Shown: positions 46,400-58,900 of the stretch, piece after piece | Position numbering within the stretch: the first letter of the stretch is position 1 | How the letters are laid out: each line of letters begins with the position of its first letter | From: Phoronis australis | Lineage: Eukaryota > Phoronida > Phoronidae | DNA: 64,000 nt | Direction: 5' to 3' | Assembly: GCA_002633005.1 (NCBI GenBank) | Contig: NMRA01000315.1 | Span: 214,221 to 278,220, forward strand | Position numbers and translations under genes: made by a program | The notes under the pieces: generated by a model | Databases searched by the model: none | Told to the model about the DNA's origin: nothing | The model's input: only the letters and a program-made list of their open reading frames with translations

Positions 46400-46841
46400 C
46401 ACGCTACCTGGTCTGACAAAACCAGGATTTCACACTTTTAAACCACGTTGGTGAAATGCAAGTTAGGGTCTAAGATTAGACCAGGTTTAGAAAGACCTGG
46501 TGTAAGTCTTAAACCTGGTTTTGTTAAACCACTTTCATGAAATCTGCTGCTGGTCTAAAAGTTGGACCACCTTTATGAAATGCAGATTATCTTTAAACCT
46601 GGTCTAAGTCCAGTTTAAACCAGATTCAACTGTTGCTTCGTCACTTGTGTAGGAATTTCTAGGTTTTTCTCAATGCGGCGCATTTTGATCTTAATTTTTT
46701 GCGCCGAAAAAACCTGCTCTAATGCCACACCTGCGCCGAAACAAACAATCAAGTGGTCAACAAATAACTGATACGTTACGTTAAAATGGTATCTAATCAG
46801 TCAATTTACTCTTATAAACAAATTGACCTAAAGTCCAAAAC

Positions 46842-46962
46842 TTAAGACTGTTGATCGCCAGCTCCTTGCTTGGGGTCTCGAAGCTCGTCGCGCGAGAATT
46901 CGGTCAAATCAACCCTCTCAAGCCTCGCTTTGGATAGGGCTAACACCGCTCGACGAGCAGCA
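46842..46962 (-). CDS. gene B exon: cytoplasmic tail and stop
   Basis: It is entered in phase 2 after cttcctcattccag. It reads [20 protein letters not shown], then [19 protein letters not shown] and a stop at 46842-46844. The ARRA start and hydrophilic composition match gene A's tail, though this one is more acidic. The finding of matching tails behind matching phase 2 introns supports both exons. Confidence 0.75.
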
Positions 46963-49900
46963 CTGGAATGAGGAAGTAAGTTGTTATCGTCAAATAAAAT
47001 GAGTCAGGTGTCACCGGAGTTTATTGAAGACAAGTTTGTGGCATATAGTATAGTATAATATATACTGATATATATCTGCGTGTGGGTGTGTTTGTGTNGT
47101 GCTTGTGTGCGTGTGTGCGTATGTGTGTGTGTGTGAAAAATGAAATCGACAAAGTTAATAAAAAGCATTTTCTATGCATGATAGTCGCAATAGACAGTTC
47201 TTGTGGCAGTTCCTTATCAAGCAAGCCTAATTTCTCAAATGTACATCTTTCGCGTATGCAATATATGCAAACAATTGTCTCTGTATACCCCGACTGACTG
47301 TTCTCCAACTAGATGGAGCTGTCTTGAGAAAACAAGTCAAATGTAGCTGCGACAGCTGTTTAGCAATTCTGAGCTCTAAAACACGACTGAGTAACGTCAC
47401 GGAGTGCTACTCGACGTGGGCTTTGATTGGTCGAAGCCTTCTCGGCATAAACTACATTGTGAGGGAAGACTCTGAAGGGAAATTGGACACACCTGTCCAC
47501 ACCAACAAACATGGTCCTTTAACGAAGAAAAACATAACCGGCATCTTAACGTGTATTTTAGAGTACAGAAATAACTGTGCTTTTTGTGACCCACACTCAT
47601 GTAAACCATCTATCAGCTGTGTGGAGAAAACGTCGCAACATTCAACGAGTTTTTAGATTTGTCTCGACACATACTGCTATAGCATATTATACAGAAAATT
47701 TCGAAAAGTTTAGAGGATTTACACATCAAATAAACCAATCACGCATAAAAGTATTTCAACTTTAATATGTAAAGTTCATTTTGACCCATACAATATTCAT
47801 TTTTATGTATCGAATAGATACTCGTCTATAACTGACGCCTACGCGTACTTCCTTATACTGTAAGTTAAATCCTACGCGGATGTTGACAAGTGTGCATGTA
47901 AATGGCATTTAATAATGGCGATAAGGCCTTATGGCCGAAAAACGGTACATGCACCATAATTAACTACCTATCAACTTGAGGTGGATAAACCAGAGTGGGA
48001 TCGAAATTAAACGAAGTTAGAGAAGGCATAACAGTTTCTCACCGTCGTCTCAGACCAACCATAGCGAGTGCAACCGTTCCAGTAATCACGAACACTCCTC
48101 CGATCGTCACTGCGACAATAATAGTCAATGTGCTGCCCCCTGCAGTAGTAGATTCTTTTGACGGAAGTGGTGCTGTGGCAGGCATTGCGGTGCGCGTCAA
48201 AAATGCTGTCGACGCGTGGACGCCTTCCAGTTTAGCGGTAGTTGGTGCAGCGGTTGTTGCTTCCTGCGTGGTTACTACGATCCTGGGATTAACTAAAGGA
48301 AGACGAACATTGTGTAAAATCCATTGCTGTTGCACATTGGAAGTCTTCTCACTGCACCAGTTTACTATTTTGATGACACGTTCTGTACACCGCAAACTGG
48401 TGTGACTTCGTTACAACTTAAGAAGTGTAAAATTGGTTGGAAACATTTAACTTTACCTAATACCCAGTTTCAACTATATTCCGTAGAACATTTTTAAAAA
48501 CGATTTCATTAACGTACCGCAGGATATTCCATCGGAAAGCATGTCACTCGGACATTCCAAGCAGTAAGATTGTCCTTCTAGGGGCTGGTAGAAACCATCT
48601 GCACATTTGGCACAGGTTGTGCCGTTGTTATAACCAAGGTCGTCAACGAAGAATGTCCCACGCTTGCAAATAACTGTGGCAAACAGAATTCGAGCTCTTG
48701 ATTCAAGTACATGAAGAATTTTTTTATAGGGAAAATAACACATAAATATTTTCTTTGAAAATGTATTACTAAGAGATCACACACTTCGTGTTAGCCTCTC
48801 AACAAGCAGCAATGTTGATGGATATGTGACAAGAACTGTTTATAGTTCCAGAAACTTTTGTAGCATGCATAGCTTTCATATATCTTCTGCCATTTATGTG
48901 AAACAATGTCGCAAATTAACACAATGTCTTGCTTAAGAGCATGATGTTGCACAATTAGTGATAACAAACCTACCACAATCCATCTTGCTCTTGGCTCCCG
49001 TTTTATCAGTCGAGTAACCAACATCACACTTCAAACATTTTAATTGTCCCGTTTGATGTTGAAAGTAACCTCTTGGGCACTTGTGACAGGAAAACGCATC
49101 GACCACCTTTCCTTGATTAGCGAAGTATGTTCCTGGTTGGCATTTAACTGTGGATGACATTCACGGTAGATCAACACAAGTGCACAATATGACCAATAAC
49201 TAACAGAAACATGATAAATTTAAAAATCGCTACACCTGGAACACGTGCATAAAGACTTGTGAGTTTGACTTTGTGGTTAGATCTCATAAGAAACGGTCAG
49301 GTGACAACAGTAATGTCAGCCAGGGTAGCGTTTTGTAGACCAAGTTTCTTTTGAGATAAGCTGATTAATTGATTCAATTGGCAGTTTTGATTATTGTCAT
49401 TTGAATTTCCAGTGAACCAATCAGTGACCATCACAAAGCATGTTGGCATTTTTTGCAGGGAATGTTTCGACTAAGGTCTACGTTATATTTCGCTTCGAAA
49501 TCAGCGGGTGGGTGTTGACGAAATAATACGAACGAAGTTTCTATAGTCCCGTTTACACTTCAAAAGTTGACACGGATCAGCTGCCATTTGTGAGGTAGAG
49601 CAATTTGCGCCTGAACATCTTGCTCCGTGTCAATTATATGTCTAAACGCGAAACTACATACAGTGTAGTTCTACCATGATCTACGACTCAGGGTAAGTGG
49701 TTTTAACAGGAATTATGTTTGACAGACACTATTACGAAAAATATGAAGCCTATCTCGAAAAAGTTCGAACGTCAAAGTAGAAGGAATTAGGATTCAAGAT
49801 CAGCATGCTTTAAGTCTAAGCTAGGTTAATGATTAATTTCAACAATTTAACCAGTGTGGAGCTTTCCATAAGTTATCATTTTTAGAGTAAGCGTCCCTTA

Positions 49901-52900
49901 ACTCGCATGAGAAAACCAGGTCTTTACCGCATATCTCGCCCCCAGATGCAACTACCGAACCCTCGCTACAATTAATGCTGGTCATCATGTTTGGATTAGC
50001 CGCATATGATACGCCATCGACGTCGAACTTGATAGTTCCATTTGCAAGCAGGGCGTCTGCCTTTTCAGCCAGCTTCAGTATATCAGTAGTGTCTATGTCT
50101 GCAAGTAAATAGATCTTAAATAATTGATTTAAGTTAAATAATTGGCATTAAGAGACATGTTCAGGAGTACCATATCGTACTCATGAGCACCACATCTTAC
50201 GCACGAACCACCTGCGAACATATGAATCTTGCATATTAACCCAACAATCACGCACAAATCATACGCACGAGCATCCGAAACATACGGACGAGCCAACAAA
50301 CGACAAAGTGTCCGTGTGTGTGTTTCGGAGATCGTGTGTTCGTTTGTGTGATTTTTGTGATTCGTGCGCATGATTTTTGCCCACATGCGTGATTTTTGGG
50401 TTCGTATACATAAAACATGGGTTCGTATGTATGATTCACAGGTAAGTCATGAGTGGTTGATTTGTGAGATGTGATGATCCTGCGGATGATTCTATGGTGC
50501 CCCTGATTTCGAGATGGTTCGGATTACATGTACCTACAGGATTTCTTTCGACGTTAGTATATCGGCAGCAAACAGATCTTTCTTCGCAAAGACAACACCA
50601 CATCACTTAAGTATTAGAAATAACATTCTTCATTAGCATTTCTAAGTGGTACGGTATACGTTGTGCGTTAAAACTTCACACGAATGCGCTGTGCCTGAAT
50701 TCTGCGATAAATTTGCTGTACAAAACCTCATCAAAGTTTATTCCAGACCCTTCGTGATCGGAACGAGGACACGAAGGGAAGGCTGAAAAGGATATCGCGT
50801 TTCTCTTCATTAGTGGGGTCAAGAGGCAGTTACTAAGTATTTCCCGTTTGTGTTTCAATCCGACTGATACATGTACTGTACCTTTGCTACTGTAGTTCAC
50901 TTTCGTGACAATCTGCAGACCACCAAGGCTAGCTGATCGTTTCCGCTTCGACGAAGTTGCATTCACACATTTTACTTCCGGTGTCATTGCAGGTCCACCA
51001 AGTGCCTGGTACTGTTCATTGATCTGTGAGTAAACTTGTTGAATGGCTTCCTCAGTACACGGGAGATCATTAACCTCTATCGTAGCGACGGCTTCTTGAT
51101 TGTCGTCAGCTATAAGTGAAATTTCAATTCCGTTATCTATGCTAGTGACATAAAGCTGTTTGTACTGCCGACATGTTCTTAAGTTATGCAAGAGCCTCAT
51201 TTGACGTTGTTTAGCTTTGGTTGCTTATTCAGAAACAAATGTTGCTTTTACAACCAACATACAAAATCGAGTTTATCCTGCCAATTAATACGTTAAACTT
51301 TAGCATTCAAGAAAATTTATCCAAGCGGATTTCGATCATTTACATAATATTATAATTATGATAAACAGCTAAAGAAGAATAAGCTCTTATCCACAATTTA
51401 CACAATACTACCATTATCATTAAATGGTCAATAGAATTCACATTGTTATTACCGTAGACAGTGAAAGAACCTCTTATTATATAATGTCATAATTAAAGGC
51501 CAGAGTATTACCTTCCATACACATGGGAACTTCAAATTTCTCAGAATGGTCTGCCTGCAGGGACCAAAGCCAATCACTTTCTCTTCCACAGACGTATATC
51601 CCATCCTCTGGAACATCTGAACTAAAACCATAACCGGATGAGCACGAGGCGGTGCAAGTGGTTCGGTTCTCATTCTTGCCACATATTATAGAGCCATGGT
51701 CTGGTGCCTCGAGCTGAGCTGGCTGACAATCTACAAATACGCGAATAACAATAGAAAGCGACCCAGAAACTTTTGGACACAAGTTGTTTACGGAGATAAA
51801 CGACCCTGAAGCTTGTATCTTTCTGATGAATTTTATTAGAGTTGCAAGCAAAATATCAAATAGAATAATATTGAGTTCTTACGTGGACAGTCCTCTGTCT
51901 CGCTGCTGTCGCCAGTACAATATTCTCCACCATACACAGGTGACGGGTTGTCACATGTTCGTTTGCGTATCCTTTGACCTTCTTCGGGTCGAACACATAT
52001 GCTCCATTCGCCCCACAAACCCCAATCACCATTCACTTGAAAGAAGTGCGAGAAACAAGAAAAGTTAAAAATTTATCGTCCTATCAAACCCTTCACACAA
52101 TGGTCACAAATGCTTAAACTCAGTTCGGTATGATATTTTAAGTATTTTGTCTTCAATTTCTGTACTTTTAATCAAGAAATAAATGCAAAAATCGTGTGCG
52201 ACGTCATCAGTGGATCCGGTGTCCACCGTTGTGTTGTTCTACACCAGCCGCTAGCCAAACTGGTCTCAAAAACTGATTCTACTGAGTGTTTTAAAAAGTT
52301 GCATGTGTCGAGGATGCGGTAACAGTAGTCGGACAGACAATATTTTAGTTCCAAAAGACCCTTATATCGCCCAGAAATGGCACCGGTTGGTGCGTCGGAC
52401 AGTACACGGTGGAGCAAGCGAAAACGTCAGTGGCCACGCTCTGCTCAGCCCATTGTAAAGAATCGTGTTACAACGTTACTTTCTCATGAATTTTTGTTGA
52501 TTATTGGTTTACCAAAGAAAGATCTGCAAGATCAAATGCAGTCGCAGTATAGTTGTTCTTGAAGGTTCGATTTCTCATGAGCAGTACTCGCATGGCACAA
52601 TTGATTCATAAGGACGTGTTTGGATGTGCAAGTTTAATGAGAATGTATCAGATCTCAGTAATGACTGATCGAGTTCATATGAAACTGTCAGACACCTTGA
52701 TTTATGCATTGTTCTCCAAAGAACTGTTAGGAATGGCTACTTTTGCTTCAAGAAATTTTGCTAAAAAAGACAATGCTCACGTGATCCAATTAATAGCAGA
52801 CAGGTCTAAATGCAGTGTTTCTACTTTTATTGAGATAAGTGGCTAAATACAACGACAAGTCGACAAGGTCTTATATAACCTTAAGACGGGTACTCACAAC

Positions 52901-55900
52901 ATCGTTCCGTCAGCGTTTTACAATGCAACGTAGCCAGCTACTGGCAATTACCATTGGCGAACACTTTGGTTAAGCTATGTAGTTGATATGTAGCATTCTC
53001 ACGGCCGCGAGAACTCGAGTCTACAGCCAGATTTGAAACGAACGACAAAACTGCAGATCAAGAAGAGCGTTCGCACAAGATATTTTTCTGACGGCGCTGA
53101 TCCGAGATCAGAAGTTGGCATGTGGACGCTCTATCAGTGTTCCACAATGTGATCAGCACATGAGGACATTAAAGCACGGAAACAATCTAGATGATTTCAA
53201 CATTACGTTGTATGTACATAAAAGCCAACATAACAACCGATATTACTCACACATCTGTAGTTCACAGAAATTCCCTGTGAAACTTTCTTCACACAAGCAG
53301 AAGTAACCTTTCTCATTCCCAATACAGGTGGCGTTGTTAAGGCACTTGTTTTCTCGGCAGTCATGGAGAGAGCAATTTTTTCCTGTCAAGAAAATTAACT
53401 CAAGTCCATTGCAAGAATATTGGTACTGCTATTAATAGACGTTTTCAGAGGAAAGCTTTGCTCATCCGAGGACGAATAAAATAAAAAATATCAACACAAC
53501 CGTGTGATGACAGCATAATATCGTTTTCAGTGTTACGGGCCATTTGATCACCCTCTTGTGAAGTACGGGATCCGCCAGTGACAACGCCAACTGAACACAT
53601 AGAGAGATACTCAGTCATTTGGCGAGTCAGCAATTGCATTATTGGAAGAAGGAGATGAAGAGCAAGGCTAATAAGAAGGACGAAGGTAAAGCAAGAGTGA
53701 GAGTTGTCTGCTTGGCAACCTCATGGCCTCGACCCAAGATTGTCACCCAGAAATACAAGACCAATGCAGATTGTTGATAACTTCACGTTACGCACATGGC
53801 AATCACCAAGCTCACAAGACAGTGCATTTAAGGTAAACACGGCTTTTTGCCTCTCGGGAGCACAGCGCTAGTCACTTGACATCTGTCAGGTGTTTTTTTT
53901 CTGCTAATACTAAACATAGTTACCGAATTTCGTCAAGTATCAATAAAGCAGAGGATGGTCTTCAGAAATCTCAATTCTCCTAGATGGCGCAGAATTAGTG
54001 GGGTTCTTTCGAAAATTTACGGGTGCCGCATTAAATTTTTAGTAAAAACATGTTTGCTAAATTTCACAAACTTCTCAAGGGGTTGACAAAAAAGACACCC
54101 AACATAAAACAGCCACCTGGGGACACACGCTGTACCCAACAGGAAAAACGTTTTATAAATATGTTAAGAACGAAATAAAAATTCACTGGAGAGCAAACAA
54201 AATACAACCACAAGAGATGGAAAGTGCCTCTCTCTCCATAAAGGAAAGGTAGCAACAAAATTTCATGAAGATTCAAGATCAGGATATTGTTAAAATAGAC
54301 ATGCCCACAAAAATCAGTGGAGAGCAAGGGAAGTTGCATTCTTTGTCATGACTGTGGAGGTCATACAGTACACGGTGTATCTAAAATACACGTAATTTGA
54401 TAGAAGTATTTTATTGCAATCCGTTCCAATGTCAACGTATAGGATTAACATTTGGAAAACTATTGACATATACGTATTGAAGGTCATATGTTTGGAAATA
54501 GAGGACTTCGAGCTTAAAATTGAAAGTCCACTGTTATACGCGTTATTGGTGGCGATATATCGCTGTTGTTCTCACGCCGATGTACGTTAGAAAATTATTA
54601 ATAATGTATCCAGTTGTTGGGTAACGAGAAGACACCGTAATCCTGACACTGGTCACGGAATAGTGACAACTTTATACTTATCCTTCCAAACCATCGCCCC
54701 CCCTCCCCCGAGAACTAGAAATATCTGAAAATGTAAGTACCATTTTTTCTCGGATTTTTACGTTAAATCCTCACGGTTGTATATTCCTCTTGACAAAACA
54801 TTTTACGAAGAAAACCACAGCATGGAATAAATGCATGACTATCAGTGCAGAAAGTTTACCTGTGAAACCTAGGGGACAGTTACAGATGTAATCTGATCCG
54901 TTATTGACGCATCTTCCGTTGTTCAAACAGGGGGAGTTGTCACAAATAGGAGGAGCTGTATACAATACATAAACGAACAGTTGTTAGAATATGAACCCGC
55001 TTGCACCACAGCGCCACCAAACGACAACATTTAATTTGCACAAAGCGATACACTGCCTGTTTTCATTACATTGAACCTGGTTTTAAGTTGCTCCAAACAC
55101 GCCTTTTGTTCCAGCACAAGTGCTACATGTACATGTTCCTAAGGTAAACGTCGCGGTAGGCGCAGTTTGATTTCCTTTTGATTCATTTCAAAAGATGGTT
55201 GTCAGAACTCACTTTGAGAAATTCCAAAACCAATGGCAATTCCAATGGGATACTGCTGAAACCTGCTAATGATGTATTAAGGATCTCTTTGTTGCAACGA
55301 AACTTACCGTGGTAATAAATTATGCATTTTCTATTCCATTAACGCGACTTTCTCAAAAACCATCGGTCTCGATGTCACTTAAAAATCCACCACACTCGTC
55401 CACTTTAGATACCGTTAATTTACACTGCCTCAATCGCTGGGTTGCGTTCCTCAGGCAAATTACTTGCGAGTTATTTAGACCACGCAAGTCTCCGCGAGAT
55501 AACGCCAGCTAGGTACTATGAAAAGGAGAGAACTCTTTATCATAAATCCTGGCTTGGTATTCTTGTCCTGTACTTTCACATTAACAATGTAAAATTTACT
55601 CACGTGGACATGTTTGGGTATTACACTGCCTGCTTTCGCTCAGAGGATCGCTGCAGTCGCGACCGCCATTCGACGGCAATGGGTTATCACATGACCTATT
55701 CCTTCTCTGTTCACCACCTTCACAGGAGCGGGTACACATCGTCCAGACAGACCAAGGTCCCAATCCACCGTCAACTGAAAACATTTCGAATTGATCACTA
55801 CTGCCAATAGATGGTTACTCAATACATGCAAGTCGATTCACCATGAATGTTATTTGTAAGATTTTGAGAAAAAATCCGCATGGCCTATGTAAATTTAGAA

Positions 55901-58900
55901 TACCATTTCTCAAGCGCAGGCTCGAGAATAACATTTAGTTAAAATGACATCTACATCCATCCGTTTTAGAGATTTTAAAAATCCTTACTGCGGCCGCACG
56001 GACTTTCAGTGTAGCGAAAACGTAAGACTTAGCACAGCTACAGTGTATGCTTCTACCTGGACACTTATGTGTGTTGCAGATCCGCTTCTCCAGCCTCATG
56101 CCTTCGCAGGCGAGACCGCCAAATGCAGGAGGAGGGCTGTCACACGCGCGTGTCCTGTTCTGCATTCCTCCACCGCACGCGCGTGAACAATCGGTCCAGT
56201 TGGACCACTCACCCCACAGACCGTCAACTGAAACAAAATGTTTCGTGGAAAATCCGCAACTGGAGTTAGCACATTTAATAGGATATCAAACTGTATTTTG
56301 AGAACCAGTTTACGATAATGAACAACTGGTTCTTAAAATGTACGACTCGTGCCAGGCACTGCCGCCCCTCTAACGACAACTAAAACGTACAGTTCTTTGA
56401 CGAAAAAGACAGTAACCCACAAATTGAACGTTGGATCAAGATCAGCACGTAAAGTAGTTGCTGATTGACAGCTGTTGGAATATAACGTTCACAGGAACAA
56501 CGAGCTCTATAGTGTTTTTTGTTTAACGTGAAAGATACTGATGTATCTGGTGCTAACAGAAAAGTTTAATGTGAAATTACGAAATTATGAACGGTTAATT
56601 CAATTCATTCTGTACAAGACAGTATTTACAAACTACATATTAGAAAACCAAAAAGTCCACAACCCATCCAGAATTGTTTTTGATGCCTAAAATTCCTGTG
56701 CTGTACCTTTTGTTTGAACAGCTAAACTATGGCAAACGGTGTTATACCTCAGTTATACAAAAGGTAATACGTACATTCAAACGAAAATACCTGTACAGCC
56801 CTGTTGATTGCATTTTTCTTGGTCAAAATCCTGTCCGGTGCAGTCACGGCCCTCGTACATAGGTGAAGGGTTGGTGCACGTGCGTGTTCGCTGTCTCTTT
56901 CCCGAGCCACACGAAGCCGTGCATTCGGTAAAGTTCGACCATGGGCCCCATCCCCCATGGACTATAAATAAATAAGGAAATACATTATTGTTCCACAGAA
57001 CAAAACCTTCGAAATTACCGTGAACACTCTGCTGACGAACTATTCTCATACGTAAAATCAACTTCTCAAGGGGGACCAAATAAGAGGTAGCGGTCAAAGA
57101 GAGCGTCAGGTGAAACCTGAACAATAGTCCAATATCCTCAGTGTTAACAACTCCAAATGCAGTTATGAGAACTTATAGAAATATGTCAAGTCGCATAAGT
57201 GCTGCATACACCAGCTGTGGTAGTCACTTAGTCGCTATCCCCTTTAGGTGTGGACGGAGCTTGTATACTGACAGCAACTGATTTTCAAGACAACAGGATG
57301 ACGTGTCCTTACCTGAGACACCGACCAAGACCTACACCTTTACTGGTTTGTGTTATGAACAGGAATCAGAGGACACGTACCTTTTTGGTGCTGACATCTA
57401 TCGCCGATAAAATCGTCAAGACAAGTGCAAATGTAGTCAACACCGTTGGCAACACAAGTTCCGTTATTCTGGCACTCGTGGAAATTGCAATCAAACTCGG
57501 TGCAGTTTTCACCTGATAAAAATCATAGATTTTAGTAAATAAGTCAACCTGATCCTGAATATGAAATGAAGGATTAATATGTGTTGATGTCACAATTCCC
57601 GTGTTTACTTTTTTTACAAGTTTTACCTGTCTCGAAGACGAAACTCTATGAGAGTTCACACACATTTAAAAATTTTCAAAATAAAGTAAACGGGTATTTC
57701 ACAGACAAAATGAAATTGAGCATTGATACCACGGTGCTATAGTTAGATAAAGCGGATTACAACTGATAGCTAAGGAAACGAGATATACGTAGGGCGACTG
57801 ACGTAAATATCGCGCAAGTAAAGAACGTGTGCCGTAAAAGTACATAAACTTACCAGTGAAGCCAGAGGAGCATTCGCATCGGTAAAAATTGGTCCCGTCA
57901 ATACACAACCCGTCATTCTGGCATGGCGAAGGATCGCAATCATTAATTTCTGCAAGACCCATATTTTAGTTCATCAAAACAACTATAATCGAATGAATTT
58001 TCATACGACTTGGTGATACCAATACTTCACAAAATTAACCTGAGTCATTCGCCTTATACTTATCTTTTAACAAGAAATTTAATATATGAAGAGAAATCAA
58101 AATTTGGGAACTTGGGCTTCCGTCAAGAACCTTTTCATCTTAAGTTTCACAGATAGCTTTTCAAAAAACTTGTTTTCATAAATAAGCTAATTTTCTTAGG
58201 AACTTAATTATATGAAAACTTAAAGAGACATGGAAAGCGAAAACTTGTTCAAGATGGTGGTGAATTTACTTTATGGGGGAGTTATTCACTTTGTACATTG
58301 CAAGAATGCCGTCAGATTCAATACCTTTGAAATACAGATGAAAAAAAATATCTTTCATCCCAATACAGTTTTCAGATTCTCCGCCCTCAAAACATATTTG
58401 CACGCGTTCGCTCACAGAAATCGGATTGGCTGCTGTTTCGTTTACATCAAAGGTCGAAGGTCACATTTTCGATATCAGAAAAGTATGATAGGTCTACATG
58501 TATGTCACACCAAATAAGGAAAGATGCTTTGTCGCATGGGAGAAAATTAGACGAAGTGACGAGTAGCTGATAAGTCATTTTTTGAAATTGAAACCAGTGG
58601 GGAGAAATGTTTTGGCCGCAACAGGAATTACAATCCTTTACAAACAGTTTGACTTCCGTTTCAGTGGCATATAACCACTTTGAATAATGCAATTTAAGCT
58701 GTTTTTTTCTTGCACTATGCCACTTTAAGTTGTTCAGATCATAAAAGCTGAAGTTTTCATCACAACTTAAGTTTTTATGTACTCGCAAATAAAATAATCT
58801 TTTGAAGTTTCAAAAAATGAACAAAATTTCAACCTGTTTAGTTTGCTAAATCGAAAATCGAATTGGGTCTTTTACACTTATAAAATCGATCTCAAAGTAT

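Larger units (their letters stand above)
45443..46550. mobile_element. large inverted repeat with nested MITE insertion
   Basis: The left arm is 45443-45712 and the right arm is 46141-46550. Blocks that pair include ggtttaacaaaaccag, gggttaatcc, gcttggat and ttcattgaa. The right arm is interrupted at 46261-46399 by a sequence absent from the left arm. This is either one foldback element or two opposed copies of a MITE. Confidence 0.7.
42571..46841. other. spacer between the two converging 3' ends
   Basis: These 4.3 kb hold the presumed 3' UTRs of both genes, a MITE at 42886-43120 and a large inverted repeat at 45443-46550. Open stretches on either strand have no recognised domain. Confidence 0.6.

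Noticed and set aside
47324-47656. 110-codon Cys-containing open stretch on the plus strand
   Set aside because: The Cys spacing fits none of the modules here, it lies antisense in gene B's last intron, and splice support is missing.
50676-51200. Single 174-codon gene on the minus strand
   Set aside because: Only 50882-51109 is coding; it is bounded by splice sites and matches gene A exon 26. The rest is intron read-through.
52377-52852. Plus-strand open stretches of 61 and 97 codons
   Set aside because: They are antisense to gene B's intron and I recognise no family or transposase motif.
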